Both the position numbers and the translations under genes were made by a program. 15,966 bases of DNA from Bacteroidetes bacterium QH_10_64_37 (GTDB lineage Bacteria > Bacteroidota > Rhodothermia > Rhodothermales > Salinibacteraceae): assembly GCA_003023105.1 (NCBI GenBank), contig PXSZ01000029.1, positions 1 to 15,966 of the forward strand, written 5' to 3'. Positions 6,636-13,426 of this stretch are shown one piece after another. Under the pieces are notes generated by a model, which was given only the letters and a program-made list of their open reading frames with translations, made no database searches and was not told where the DNA came from. The stretch's first letter is position 1. Each line of letters opens with the position of its first letter.

Positions 6636-7853
6636 ATGGCTGCTTCCGAGGTTGACGCGAACGACCGTCCGGATGAGGAGGCGACTTCGGACGCTGCGTC
6701 CTCCTCGCCGTCGGAGGAGGAAACGGCCGACGCTGCCGGCGCTGCGTGGCCTCGGCTGCAGCGGAAAGTGCTCCGGAGGGCGATTCGTCACCTGCCCCGC
6801 TCCGGCAATCGGGAAGCGGCGTCGACCATCGATCCGCCGCCTCGTCAAACCGGGGGCTACACCCGATGGCTGCCGGTCCTGCGGGCCCTGCCGTGGGCGT
6901 TGGGCGCGCTCTTCGCCGTGTCGTTCGCGTGGGACTTCCCCGGCGTCACCGTGACGGTGGCCGGATACACCGTTGCCCTCGAGAACCTGCTGCGTTTTAC
7001 CGCCGTCAGCGGCCTCGTCGGCTTCGGGACGAACTGGCTGGCCATCACCATGCTGTTCCGCCCCCGCGAGGCGCGCCCCCTCGTGGGCCAGGGGCTGGTG
7101 CCCGCCCAGCGGGAGCGGGTGGCCTACCGACTCGCCGAGGCCGTGAGCGACGAGCTCATCAACAAGACGATCATCAAGGAAAAGATTCGGGAGAGCGGCC
7201 TCGTCGCTCAGTACCGCGACCGGCTCGTGGCGGCGGCGGGAGAGGTGGCGACCGACGACGCGGTGCGCACCGAGATCAAGACCCTCCTCTGCCAAATTCT
7301 TCGGGACATCCTCTCGACCCCCTCCGTCCAGAAGCGGATCGTCACCCTCACGGCCCAGCAGGTAGAGGCGCACGCCAGCGACGGCCTCTCGGGACTCGCC
7401 CTTCGGGCCTATCGGTTTTTTGGGGAGGAGGACTTCCGCGCCCGGCTGCACGAGACCGTCCGGCGCCTCCCAAAGGCGATCGACCCGCTGGTCGAGGAGA
7501 TCGATCCGGTGCTCGACCGCCTTCCCGCCGAGCTCGAACGCCGGAGCGACGAGATCGAGGCCCTGTTGATGCAGCTCATCCTCCGCCTCGTCGATGCCCT
7601 CGACGTGGACCGCATGATCTACGAGAACGTGCGAGCCTACGACGAGCGTCAGCTCGAAATGCTCCTCCGCCGCACGACCAACGAGCAGCTCAATTACATC
7701 AAGTACCTCGGGGCTGTGCTCGGCATCGTGGGCGGTTTCATCATCTGGGCGCCTGCCGCATCGCTGGTTGTATTCACGACCTTCGGCCTCGCCATCTACG
7801 CCCTGGACGAAATTCTCTACCGCTCCCGGACAGACCCCGCGCCCTCCTCGTAA
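6636..7853 (+). CDS. DUF445-family membrane protein
   Basis: The 405-residue protein belongs to the DUF445 family, whose function is not established. Residues 1-75 are acidic, Ala/Ser-rich and probably disordered. Hydrophobic spans lie at about 78-98 and 104-140, the latter containing the family motif GFGTNWLAITMLFRP (129-143). Residues about 150-350 are a long amphipathic helical region rich in charged heptads (SDELINKTIIKEKIRES and similar). The C-terminus has a hydrophobic hairpin (about 357-390) ending in ALDEILYRSR. ATG 6636 was taken because no other Met precedes the first span except out of frame. It lies 131 bases after mlaD on the same strand, so it may be read from the same transcript or from its own promoter. 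The link to lipid transport is by position only. Confidence 0.88.
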   Translation: MAASEVDANDRPDEEATSDAASSSPSEEETADAAGAAWPRLQRKVLRRAIRHLPRSGNREAASTIDPPPRQTGGYTRWLPVLRALPWALGALFAVSFAWDFPGVTVTVAGYTVALENLLRFTAVSGLVGFGTNWLAITMLFRPREARPLVGQGLVPAQRERVAYRLAEAVSDELINKTIIKEKIRESGLVAQYRDRLVAAAGEVATDDAVRTEIKTLLCQILRDILSTPSVQKRIVTLTAQQVEAHASDGLSGLALRAYRFFGEEDFRARLHETVRRLPKAIDPLVEEIDPVLDRLPAELERRSDEIEALLMQLILRLVDALDVDRMIYENVRAYDERQLEMLLRRTTNEQLNYIKYLGAVLGIVGGFIIWAPAASLVVFTTFGLAIYALDEILYRSRTDPAPSS

Positions 7854-7911
7854 GGAATCCAGCCGCGAACTGGCAAGTTAAGTACACGCGCAGAAATGTT
7901 TTCATTCAACG

Positions 7912-7955
7912 GTCATCCCGATTCCTCGACTCCGCTGCGCCCCGCTCGGAATGAC
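7912..7955 (-). repeat. REP-like palindromic repeat
   Basis: On the minus strand this 44-base element begins GTCATTCCGAGCGGGGCGCA and ends in CGAGGAATCGGGATGAC. Its ends are inverted repeats (GTCATTCCGA against TCGGGATGAC). The consensus style GTCATTCCGAGCG...GTCGAGGAATC resembles interspersed repeats I recall from several bacterial genomes. It lies between two plus-strand genes and could act as a transcription-end or mRNA-stabilising structure. Confidence 0.65.
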
Positions 7956-8020
7956 TTCTTTTTGAAGGTTCTTTTGCGCATCTACCTAATTCCAAGCGAC
8001 CAACGTTCTATTTCGCGGCG

Positions 8021-8081
8021 GGACGGCGGTCCGCTGTCGACTCTCGTTCTTCGGCGGTCTGCCGTCTACCGACGGCCGTCC
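8021..8081. repeat. 7-bp inverted repeat upstream of the acyltransferase
   Basis: GGACGGC (8021-8027) is the reverse complement of GCCGTCC (8075-8081). The intervening 47 bases repeat CGGCGGTC (8024-8031 and again near 8052), so alternative foldings are possible. No T-run follows. It is a weak candidate for a leader structure. Confidence 0.4.
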
Positions 8082-8171
8082 TAACAACAGAAGCGTGTAG
8101 GTCAAAATCTGCGTCGCACTCTCTCTGGACGACCGGCCCCTGTACCCTCCCCCTTCACGACCTGCCCCGCG

Positions 8172-9617
8172 ATGAACACCCACGAGCCCCTGTCCGGCGT
8201 CGATGCGGCCTGGCTGCGCATGGACGAGCCGACGAACCTGATGACGATCACGGTCGTCCTCGTCCTTGAGGACCCGATGGACCTGGAGACGCTCAAGGCG
8301 CTTCTCCGAGAACGCTTCCTGGGATTTACGCGGTTCCGGCAGCGCGTTCGCAATCCCGAGGGCTCTCCCGTCTGGGCGCTCGATCCCCACTTCGACCTCG
8401 ACCGGCACGTGCACCGCTCGGCCCTGCCCAAGGAAGCCGATCAGGCGGCCCTCAAGGAGCGGGTAAGCGAACTGATGAGTGACCCGCTCGACCGGTCGAA
8501 GCCGCTCTGGCAGATGCAGCTCATCGAGGACTATCGCGGCGGCAGCGCCCTCATTGCGCGCCTGCACCACTGCATTGGCGACGGCATGGCGCTGTTGCAG
8601 GTGCTGCTGTCCCTGGCCGACGAGTACTTCGATCCCTCACGGTTCCCCCCCACCGAGAACCAGCCGCATCTCCTGCCGGGAGTCGTGCGGGGCGCGATCA
8701 AAACCGTGCAGGGCACCGTGGCGACGGGCCGCCGCCTGCTGGCGGAGAGCGCGAAGTCGCTCGTCAATCCGTCCCACGCGCTGCGGCGAGTAAAGCAGGG
8801 CCTCAGTTTCGGGGCGGCCCTGTCGAAATTTCTCTCTCTCCCCCGCGACGCCGACACGCCGCTGAAGGGCGAGCTGGGAGTGGCGCAGCGGGCGACGTGG
8901 TCCGAGCCCCTGGACCTTGCCCGCATCAAGCGCATCGGGCACGTCGTGGACGCCAAGGTGAACGACGTGCTCCTCGGGGCCGTGGCGGGCGCGCTCCGGT
9001 ACTACCTGGCGTCCCGAGACGCACCGACCGACATGGAGAGCGTGCGCACCCTGATTCCGGTCAACCTTCGCCCCCCGGAGCAGGCCTTCCGGCTTGGCAA
9101 CCGCTTCGGGCTCGTGTTTTTGGACCTTCCCGTCGGGCTCGACGACCACCTCGAACGAGTGCTGACGGTCAAGCAGCAGATGGACGAGATCAAGGGCTCA
9201 TCAGAGGCCGTCGCTGCGCTCAGCGTGTTGGAAGGGCTCGGCTACCTCCCTCTGAGCATGGAGGAACGAGCCGTGCGCCACTTCAGCAACAAGGCCAGCG
9301 CGGTGATGACGAACGTGCCGGGGCCGAAGGAGACACTGCACATGAAGGGACGCCGCGTGCAACACATCATGCCGTGGGTGCCTCGGGCCGGGCACGTGGG
9401 GCTGGGCGTGAGCATCTTCAGCTACGACGGCGAGGTGCGGCTCGGCATTGCCTGCGACGCCGGGCTCATCCCGAACCCGGACACGATCCTCGACGGCTTT
9501 GCGCACGAGTTTGACCGCCTCGCGGCCGACCTGCTCCCGGATTCAGAGGAATCCGACGCAGCAGTGTCACTCTCTGAATCAGATGCCCCTGGGGACGAGA
9601 CGACCGATCAAGAGTAG
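8172..9617 (+). CDS. Wax ester synthase / diacylglycerol acyltransferase (WS/DGAT)
   Basis: The 481-residue protein belongs to the bacterial WS/DGAT family. These enzymes join a fatty acyl-CoA to a fatty alcohol or a diacylglycerol to make wax esters or triacylglycerol for storage. The catalytic HHxxxDG motif is present as HHCIGDG (132-138). Other family marks are PLSGVDAAWLRMD at the start (6-18), PLW (111-113), ND (264-265 in KVNDVLLGAVAGALRYYL) and NVPGP (381-385). The C-terminal DUF1298-type region ends near residue 452, followed by an acidic, disordered tail of about 30 residues. Length is typical. It overlaps the convergent phasin-like gene by 10 bases, a strong hint of a shared storage-granule function. 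Which acceptor it prefers cannot be read from the sequence. Confidence 0.94.
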   Translation: MNTHEPLSGVDAAWLRMDEPTNLMTITVVLVLEDPMDLETLKALLRERFLGFTRFRQRVRNPEGSPVWALDPHFDLDRHVHRSALPKEADQAALKERVSELMSDPLDRSKPLWQMQLIEDYRGGSALIARLHHCIGDGMALLQVLLSLADEYFDPSRFPPTENQPHLLPGVVRGAIKTVQGTVATGRRLLAESAKSLVNPSHALRRVKQGLSFGAALSKFLSLPRDADTPLKGELGVAQRATWSEPLDLARIKRIGHVVDAKVNDVLLGAVAGALRYYLASRDAPTDMESVRTLIPVNLRPPEQAFRLGNRFGLVFLDLPVGLDDHLERVLTVKQQMDEIKGSSEAVAALSVLEGLGYLPLSMEERAVRHFSNKASAVMTNVPGPKETLHMKGRRVQHIMPWVPRAGHVGLGVSIFSYDGEVRLGIACDAGLIPNPDTILDGFAHEFDRLAADLLPDSEESDAAVSLSESDAPGDETTDQE

Positions 9618-10096
9618 GAATCGGCGTCCTCCACGGACTGCGCGAGGTGCTCGATTCGGTCGCTGAGGGCGTCGATCTGTGCGCGCAGTTCGTCGACTTC
9701 CTCGCGGTGGGGCACGCCCACGCGCTGGAGGACGTTGTTGACCTCCGTGCGCACCCGGTCCTCCACGGCCCGGACCGCTTCATTCTCGTCCACCAGCTGC
9801 TGCGCCCGCCGGGCCGTCTCTTCCCTGCGCTCGCGCTGCGCCCGTTCCCACGACTTGCCCTCTTCCACGAGCGCATCGAACACCTGCACGCCCGCATCCC
9901 GGGTCTCAGCGACGACGCCGAGGCCGACCCACCACGCGTTGCGCACGCCGCGAACCACGCCCGAGACGAGCGCGCCGGGGCCCGGCAGTCCGAGGCCGGA
10001 CGACGCACGGGGCCGGTTGCCCGAGGACTCGTCACGCTCACGCCGTTTTCGATTCGAACCGCGCGTGACCGTAATCGTGGGACGGCTGTTGCTCAT
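9608..10096 (-). CDS. Phasin-like granule-associated protein
   Basis: This 162-residue protein resembles the PhaF/PhaI-type polyhydroxyalkanoate granule-associated proteins. The N-terminus (1-45) is basic and Pro/Gly-rich. The middle has the family pattern NAWWVGLGVVAETRDAGVQVFDALVEEGKSWE (about 53-84), an amphipathic helix expected to lie on a hydrophobic granule. The C-terminus is a coiled coil including VLQRVGVPHREEVDELRAQIDALSDRI (about 123-149), a pattern typical of phasin C-termini. The natural partner would be PHA, but here its neighbour is a WS/DGAT, so it may coat wax or triacylglycerol droplets instead. That is inference. ATG 10096 is the first start after an AT-rich patch (TTTTTT at about 10117-10122). 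Confidence 0.85.
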   Translation of the reverse strand: MSNSRPTITVTRGSNRKRRERDESSGNRPRASSGLGLPGPGALVSGVVRGVRNAWWVGLGVVAETRDAGVQVFDALVEEGKSWERAQRERREETARRAQQLVDENEAVRAVEDRVRTEVNNVLQRVGVPHREEVDELRAQIDALSDRIEHLAQSVEDADSYS

Positions 10097-10176
10097 GGGT
10101 CGTGGCGGTTGGTGTTAAAAAAGCTGAATGAGTCATCTCCAGTGCACGGGGACGATCGCAGGGGCGGTGCGCTGGA

Positions 10177-10389
10177 CTACTTATCGTCCTTTTCCAGCAC
10201 AAAGGGATCCTCCTGCGTGATCGACCCGTCCGGCAGCTCGAAGTAGAGGGTGCCGTTCCGAGAGTACGCGTTCGGAATGCCGAGGCGACGGTTCTCCTCC
10301 TGGGCACGCTCCACGGCGTTGGTTCCGATCCGCTCAATCTCATCGAAATCCTCAAGTGCCTCCCTTGAAAGATTGATCTTGGGATTCAT
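10177..10389 (-). CDS. Small zeta-linked protein, possible antitoxin
   Basis: This is an acidic 70-residue protein of no named family that I can assign. An N-terminal helix (about 8-35, REALEDFDEIERIGTNAVER then AQEENRRLG) is followed by a short beta part (IPNAYSRNGTLYFELPDG, 38-55). Its ATG overlaps the stop of the upstream zeta-type gene in an ATGA sequence (10386-10389), the usual sign of translational coupling. Small proteins of this general look (helix, then 'GIPN.Y..NG..YYELPDG') are, as I recall, often found beside chromosomal zeta-type genes. An antitoxin or substrate-modulating role is therefore plausible but unproven. The order is toxin first, opposite to classical epsilon-zeta. The frame is intact although the toxin frame is broken. 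Confidence 0.8.
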   Translation of the reverse strand: MNPKINLSREALEDFDEIERIGTNAVERAQEENRRLGIPNAYSRNGTLYFELPDGSITQEDPFVLEKDDK

Positions 10390-10964
10390 GGCGATAGGGA
10401 GAGGTCGTGAAAAAATGTCTCGTAGCCGCCTCGGCGCAGTACAGACTGCGTGCCTTGCTCTCCTTCCGCCACGCGCTGGAGCGACTGTCCGGTGTTGCGA
10501 AAGAGGATCCACCGATCCACCTTCGGCCGGTCCAACGTCCAGAAGTTCTTCTTGCTCCGCGTGTACCTACGACGGATGTCTTCTTCCGGAACGGAATGGC
10601 CGCCCTTCCGCACGCGCTCTTGCACGCGGCGCACGCACAGGTCGGCCGAATCGAGAAAAACGAACGCGATGCGGGTAACGTATCCCGCCTCGTTCATGCG
10701 GTCGACGGAGCAGGTCAGTCCCCGTCCGGCGAGCGTCGACTCGACGACGAAGGAGGCTCAGTCCTCGATGAACGCGTCGAGCCGTCGGAGAAACTGCCGT
10801 CCGGCCGCCATCCGTGCAGCGTATGGATCGTCCGGATTCAACTCCGCCGCAATCCGGTCGGCGGCCAGGCAGGGCCGCTCCGTCTGCTCGGCGGACGGCA
10901 CCGCGAGCGTGGTCTTGCCCGCGCCGTTGGGCCCGCCCACGATAAGCACAGTCGGGGACGCCAT
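10386..10964 (-). pseudogene. Zeta-toxin-family kinase interrupted by one TGA
   Basis: The frame from ATG 10964 to TGA 10386 would encode 192 residues of a zeta-type P-loop kinase. Family members phosphorylate UDP-N-acetylglucosamine and poison wall synthesis. Walker A GGPNGAGKTT is at 10-19 and LAADRIAAELNPDDP at 33-47. The family segment SFVVESTLAGRGL follows, then FVFLDSADLCVRRVQERVRKGG and VPEEDIRRRYTRSKKNF. A single in-frame TGA at codon 69 (10758-10760 on the plus strand) splits it after FIED. Reading on in the same frame gives ASFVVESTLAG, so no bases are lost or gained. A CGA (Arg) to TGA transition is the simplest origin. The N-terminal piece (68 residues) lacks the substrate part and should be inactive. 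A GGAG lies five bases before the start, rare in this window. Alternatives are a sequencing error or stop readthrough. Confidence 0.88.
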
Positions 10965-11006
10965 CGTTGCTCCATCGAATCCTATTTCCCCTCACGTCGC
11001 ACCCGC

Positions 11007-11080
11007 CTCACGCGCATCACTCGTCACCCTTCACTCATCACTCTTCACGTCTCACGCATCACGGGTCACGCGCGTCACGC
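11007..11080. repeat. Heptamer array between the zeta-type gene and the SCP2-like gene
   Basis: On the plus strand the unit is nTCACnn, on the minus strand nnGTGAn. Eight units run without a break from 11016 to 11071: ATCACTC, GTCACCC, TTCACTC, ATCACTC, TTCACGT, CTCACGC, ATCACGG, GTCACGC. One more unit lies on each side (11007-11013 and 11074-11080), each offset by a GC dinucleotide. The array ends one base before the stop codon of the SCP2-like gene. Function is unknown; a degenerate microsatellite is the plain reading. Confidence 0.9.
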
Positions 11081-11081
11081 C

Positions 11082-11522
11082 TCAGTACGTCTTCTCGACC
11101 TCCGCCGCGACGGACATCATCCCCCGAAAGACGCCCATGTTGGACATGATCTGCATCATCGAGCCTTCGATCTGGTAGTCGGGGGAGGCAAGCGCCTCGG
11201 CGGCGCCCATCTCGCCCTTGTCCATTTGTACCCACACCTCGTAGGAGGCCGTGGCCCGGGCCATCACGGCGTTCTTGTCGACCGGCTCCTCGCGCATCTC
11301 GTCCGAGGGGGCGTCGTCGATCCAGAGGTCCACGTCCACGACCCGGCCGTCCTCGAACGTGTACGTGGCGGACACGTCCTCGTCCTTGGGCGTGTCGAGG
11401 CAGCGCAGCTCGACGGTCTTGGAGAAGTCGCCCGCGGTCTCCTGAAACTCGTCGTCGCTGTTGAGGGCCTCGACAAAGCGTTCGACGAAGGCGGGGGTCC
11501 AATAGCGGGGGGCGTCGCTCAT
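11082..11522 (-). CDS. SCP2-like sterol/lipid-carrier domain protein
   Basis: The 146-residue cytoplasmic protein looks like a divergent member of the SCP2 sterol-carrier fold. After a helix (9-22) and a beta region (ATYTFEDGRVVDVDLWIDD, 52-70) comes YEVWVQMDKGEMGAAEALASPDYQIEG (94-120). A final helix follows (SMMQIMSNMGVFRGMM). The order of 'W..l..G..s..eal..g.y.i.G....l' is the typical SCP2 ending. Such domains bind hydrophobic ligands, but the ligand here is unknown. Start ATG 11522 is preferred; a longer frame to 11675 would translate the octamer repeats. It may share a transcript with the Dus gene upstream (165-base gap, full of repeats). Its stop codon TGA abuts the heptamer array. Confidence 0.7.
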   Translation of the reverse strand: MSDAPRYWTPAFVERFVEALNSDDEFQETAGDFSKTVELRCLDTPKDEDVSATYTFEDGRVVDVDLWIDDAPSDEMREEPVDKNAVMARATASYEVWVQMDKGEMGAAEALASPDYQIEGSMMQIMSNMGVFRGMMSVAAEVEKTY

Positions 11523-11594
11523 CAGCTGGAGAGGTGTCGTTCGGGAGAAGGGTGGGCTGTAGTGTACCGGAGCGGGGGGGAGAGAGGCAAGCGG

Positions 11595-11640
11595 TGGAGG
11601 CTGGATGTGTGGAGGTGTGAAGGTTGGAAGGATGGAAGCA
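11595..11640. repeat. Octamer minisatellite, copy A (spacer of SCP2-like gene and Dus gene)
   Basis: Units close to TGGAAGTG run in series: TGGAGGC, TGGATGTG, TGGAGGTG, TGAAGGT, TGGAAGGA, TGGAAGCA. Two units are shortened to seven bases. From about 11650 to 11690 the same motif appears in the reverse orientation (CCTCCATAC repeated), so the spacer 11523-11687 could fold back on itself. Confidence 0.85.
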
Positions 11641-11687
11641 AACACGTCTGGACCTCCATACGTCCCCCCCTCCATACTTCCGCACGG

Positions 11688-12818
11688 TCACGCCATGGAT
11701 GCGGGCAGCTCGGCCTTCTTCGTCCCGACCTCCTCTCCGTTGCCCCCCGGCGACGGCAGATCCTCCGGCACGTCCGGTTTCTTGGTCTCCACCGCATCCG
11801 GGTCGGCGGTCTGGTCCGGGAGGGAGGCCGAGGGCACCTGGATGTCGGGCGCGTCGGGCTTGAAGTTGAGCATCGTCTCCAGCACGCCCGCCTTCGTCTC
11901 CGGCTGCATCAGTTCGTGCCGCAGCGTGGAGGCGTTGCGGAAGCCCTTGAAGTAGCTGCTGTAGTTCTTGCGCATCTCCAGGACGCCGGTCCGCTCCCCC
12001 AGCCACTCGCACTTGAGCGACAGGTGCTCGGCCACCACCTGCACGCGCTCTTCCCACGAGGGCGGCGGGGGTAGCTCGCCGGTCTTCATGTATTTCTTGG
12101 CGCGATCGAAAATCCACGGGTTGCCCAGCGCGCCGCGTCCCAGCATCACGCCGTCCACGCCCGTCTCCTCGAACATCGCCTCGATGGCCTCCGGGTCCAG
12201 CGCGTCGCCATTGCCGATGAACGGCATCTCGCGGGTGCCCTCCGCCTTGATTTTGCGGAGCCACGGCCACCGGGCGTCGCCGTCGTACTGCTGCTCGCGG
12301 GTGCGGGCGTGCACCGTGAGCGCCGCCACGCCCATGTCCTCCAGCATGCGGGCCACGTCCACGATGTGGATCGAGTCGTCGTCCCACCCGAGGCGCGTCT
12401 TGACGGTGACCGGACGGGTGGCCTCTTCCATCACCGCGGCGGTAATGCCACGCATCTTGTCGAGGTTGCGGAGCACCCCGGCCCCGCCGTCCTTCTGTAC
12501 AATCTTTCGGACCGGACAGCCGAAGTTGATGTCGATCACGTCCGGCCCGGCGGCGTCGACCATGGGCGTGGCGCTTTTGACCTCGTCGATGCCCCCGCCC
12601 CACACCTGGATGCCGATGGGCCGCTCCTCGTCGAAAATTTCGAGCTTTTGCTGCTCGTGCTCCGCGTCGCGGAGGAGGCCGGCGGAAGAGACGAACTCGG
12701 TGTACATCATGTCGGCCCCGTACCGCTTGCAGAGAACGCGGAACGGCGGGTCGCTCACGTCCTCCATGGGCGCGAGGAAGAGGGGCCGGTCGTCGAACTC
12801 GAGGTGACCGATGCGCAT
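11688..12818 (-). CDS. dusB: tRNA-dihydrouridine synthase (Dus family)
   Basis: The 376-residue flavoprotein reduces uridine to dihydrouridine in the D-loop of tRNA using FMN and NADPH. The FMN-binding TIM barrel starts with LFLAPMEDVSDPPFR (13-27). The active-site cysteine is C101 in INFGCPVRKIV, followed by KDGGAGVLRNL, VTVKTRLGWDD, LTVHARTREQQYDG and the phosphate-binding GNGD (202-205) and GVMLGRGALGNPW (223-235). A helical C-terminal domain ends near residue 320. The last 56 residues are acidic, Pro-rich and unlike the family, probably a disordered tail. The DusB subgroup is the best guess because of the CPVRKI form, but only a tree could fix it. Start ATG 12818 places the barrel at once; longer frames read into repeats. 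Confidence 0.93.
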   Translation of the reverse strand: MRIGHLEFDDRPLFLAPMEDVSDPPFRVLCKRYGADMMYTEFVSSAGLLRDAEHEQQKLEIFDEERPIGIQVWGGGIDEVKSATPMVDAAGPDVIDINFGCPVRKIVQKDGGAGVLRNLDKMRGITAAVMEEATRPVTVKTRLGWDDDSIHIVDVARMLEDMGVAALTVHARTREQQYDGDARWPWLRKIKAEGTREMPFIGNGDALDPEAIEAMFEETGVDGVMLGRGALGNPWIFDRAKKYMKTGELPPPPSWEERVQVVAEHLSLKCEWLGERTGVLEMRKNYSSYFKGFRNASTLRHELMQPETKAGVLETMLNFKPDAPDIQVPSASLPDQTADPDAVETKKPDVPEDLPSPGGNGEEVGTKKAELPASMA

Positions 12819-12905
12819 TGTGATTATGTCAGGCAAGGCTGTATTTTGAGCAGTCGGAGACGTAGAAACGGACCCCCGCCCAGCGGTGGTTCCAACGATT
12901 ATGGA

Positions 12906-12937
12906 TGGAAGTGTGGAAGTCTGGACGTGTGGAAGTA
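12906..12937. repeat. Octamer minisatellite, copy B (four units)
   Basis: Four exact-length units follow each other: TGGAAGTG, TGGAAGTC, TGGACGTG, TGGAAGTA. Each differs from TGGAAGTG by at most one base. The same octamer recurs at 11595-11640 and 13438-13461, so this is a dispersed family. Confidence 0.93.
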
Positions 12938-12991
12938 CGAGGGTTGCTTCCAACGCCTCCATGCCTCCAGGGTCTCCACGCCCGCTCCCTC

Positions 12992-13035
12992 ATCCCAATA
13001 GCATTCGGGACATATCCCGATGGTGTTCGGGACAT
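12992..13035. repeat. 22-base tandem repeat with internal palindrome
   Basis: Two adjacent 22-base copies (12992-13013 and 13014-13035) match at 18 of 22 positions, and all four differences are transitions. Copy two holds the hairpin TCCCGA-TGGTGT-TCGGGA (13015-13032). The junction forms another, TCGGGA-CATA-TCCCGA (13005-13020). Overlapping alternative hairpins are therefore possible. Confidence 0.9.
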
Positions 13036-13065
13036 GTTCTCCCATTCCCCATTCTCCCACGCCCC
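13036..13065. repeat. 15-base tandem repeat
   Basis: Two adjacent copies, GTTCTCCCATTCCCC and ATTCTCCCACGCCCC, match at 12 of 15 positions. They follow directly on the 22-base pair, so two duplications of different length are stacked end to end. Confidence 0.75.
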
Positions 13066-13135
13066 CCTGTACCCATTCCGGTCGCTCGTTCGTACGTTGG
13101 ATGCACGAGCTCTTTCTTCTTGATTCCTCTCTCCT

Positions 13136-13426
13136 ATGCTCCCTGAGAATCAGTTCTCGTCCGCCGTTCGCCCACTTCTCCTCAGCACACTCGTCCCGCT
13201 TGCAGTTCTCCTCACTGGCTGCGGCGGACCCAATCTTATCGAGCGAATGAGCGCTCCATACTGGGGCTTCTGTGGAACGGTCATCATCGTCCTCGACATC
13301 GTGGCGCTCGTGGATCTGCTCGGAGAGGAGACCCGGGGCACGACCGGCACGATTATCTGGGCCCTGCTCATCATCTTCTTCCCCGTGGGCGGCGTGATTC
13401 TGTACTTCCTCTTCGGCCGCGAGTAG
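13136..13426 (+). CDS. Small PLDc_N-type membrane protein with a lipobox-like start
   Basis: The 96-residue protein has a first hydrophobic stretch (about 13-28) ending in LLTGC (C29), which looks like a lipoprotein signal. Two more spans follow at about 42-62 and 71-93. The final segment (IIWALLIIFFPVGGVILYFLFGR) is the typical signature of the PLDc_N family, short membrane domains also found at the start of cardiolipin synthases. Function is not known for the free-standing members. If the cysteine is lipidated, this would be a lipoprotein with two further membrane helices, which is unusual. If not, it is a plain three-span protein. ATG 13136 is the first start; it is transcribed away from the Dus gene and no partner follows it. 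Confidence 0.82.
   Translation: MLPENQFSSAVRPLLLSTLVPLAVLLTGCGGPNLIERMSAPYWGFCGTVIIVLDIVALVDLLGEETRGTTGTIIWALLIIFFPVGGVILYFLFGRE

Larger units (their letters stand above)
7854..8171. other. 318-base spacer before the acyltransferase
   Basis: No gene is supported. The spacer holds a REP-like 44-base palindromic element (7912-7955), an AT-rich patch (about 7955-7990, a possible promoter area for the acyltransferase) and a 7-bp inverted repeat (8021-8027 with 8075-8081). A short frame inside it (7896-8084) has no recognisable content and looks incidental. Confidence 0.6.
12819..13135. other. 317-base divergent spacer made of stacked short repeats
   Basis: No gene is supported. It must contain promoters for the Dus gene (minus) and the small membrane protein gene (plus). 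It is largely built of tandem duplications with three periods: 8 bases (12906-12937), 22 bases (12992-13035) and 15 bases (13036-13065). The 13070-13135 part is unique and C/T-rich, the likely promoter side of the plus-strand gene. Confidence 0.7.

Noticed and set aside
10758..10760. TGA in the zeta-type gene as a selenocysteine codon
   Set aside because: The position is not a catalytic residue of the family, no Cys is expected there, and no SECIS-like hairpin is evident downstream. An Arg-to-stop change is simpler.
11007..11080. CRISPR-like array
   Set aside because: Units are 7 bases with no spacers and no cas genes nearby; it is a degenerate short tandem repeat.
10407..12074. Open plus-strand frame of 555 codons
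   Set aside because: Antisense to the zeta-type, SCP2-like and Dus genes and runs through both repeat arrays; no recognisable domain.
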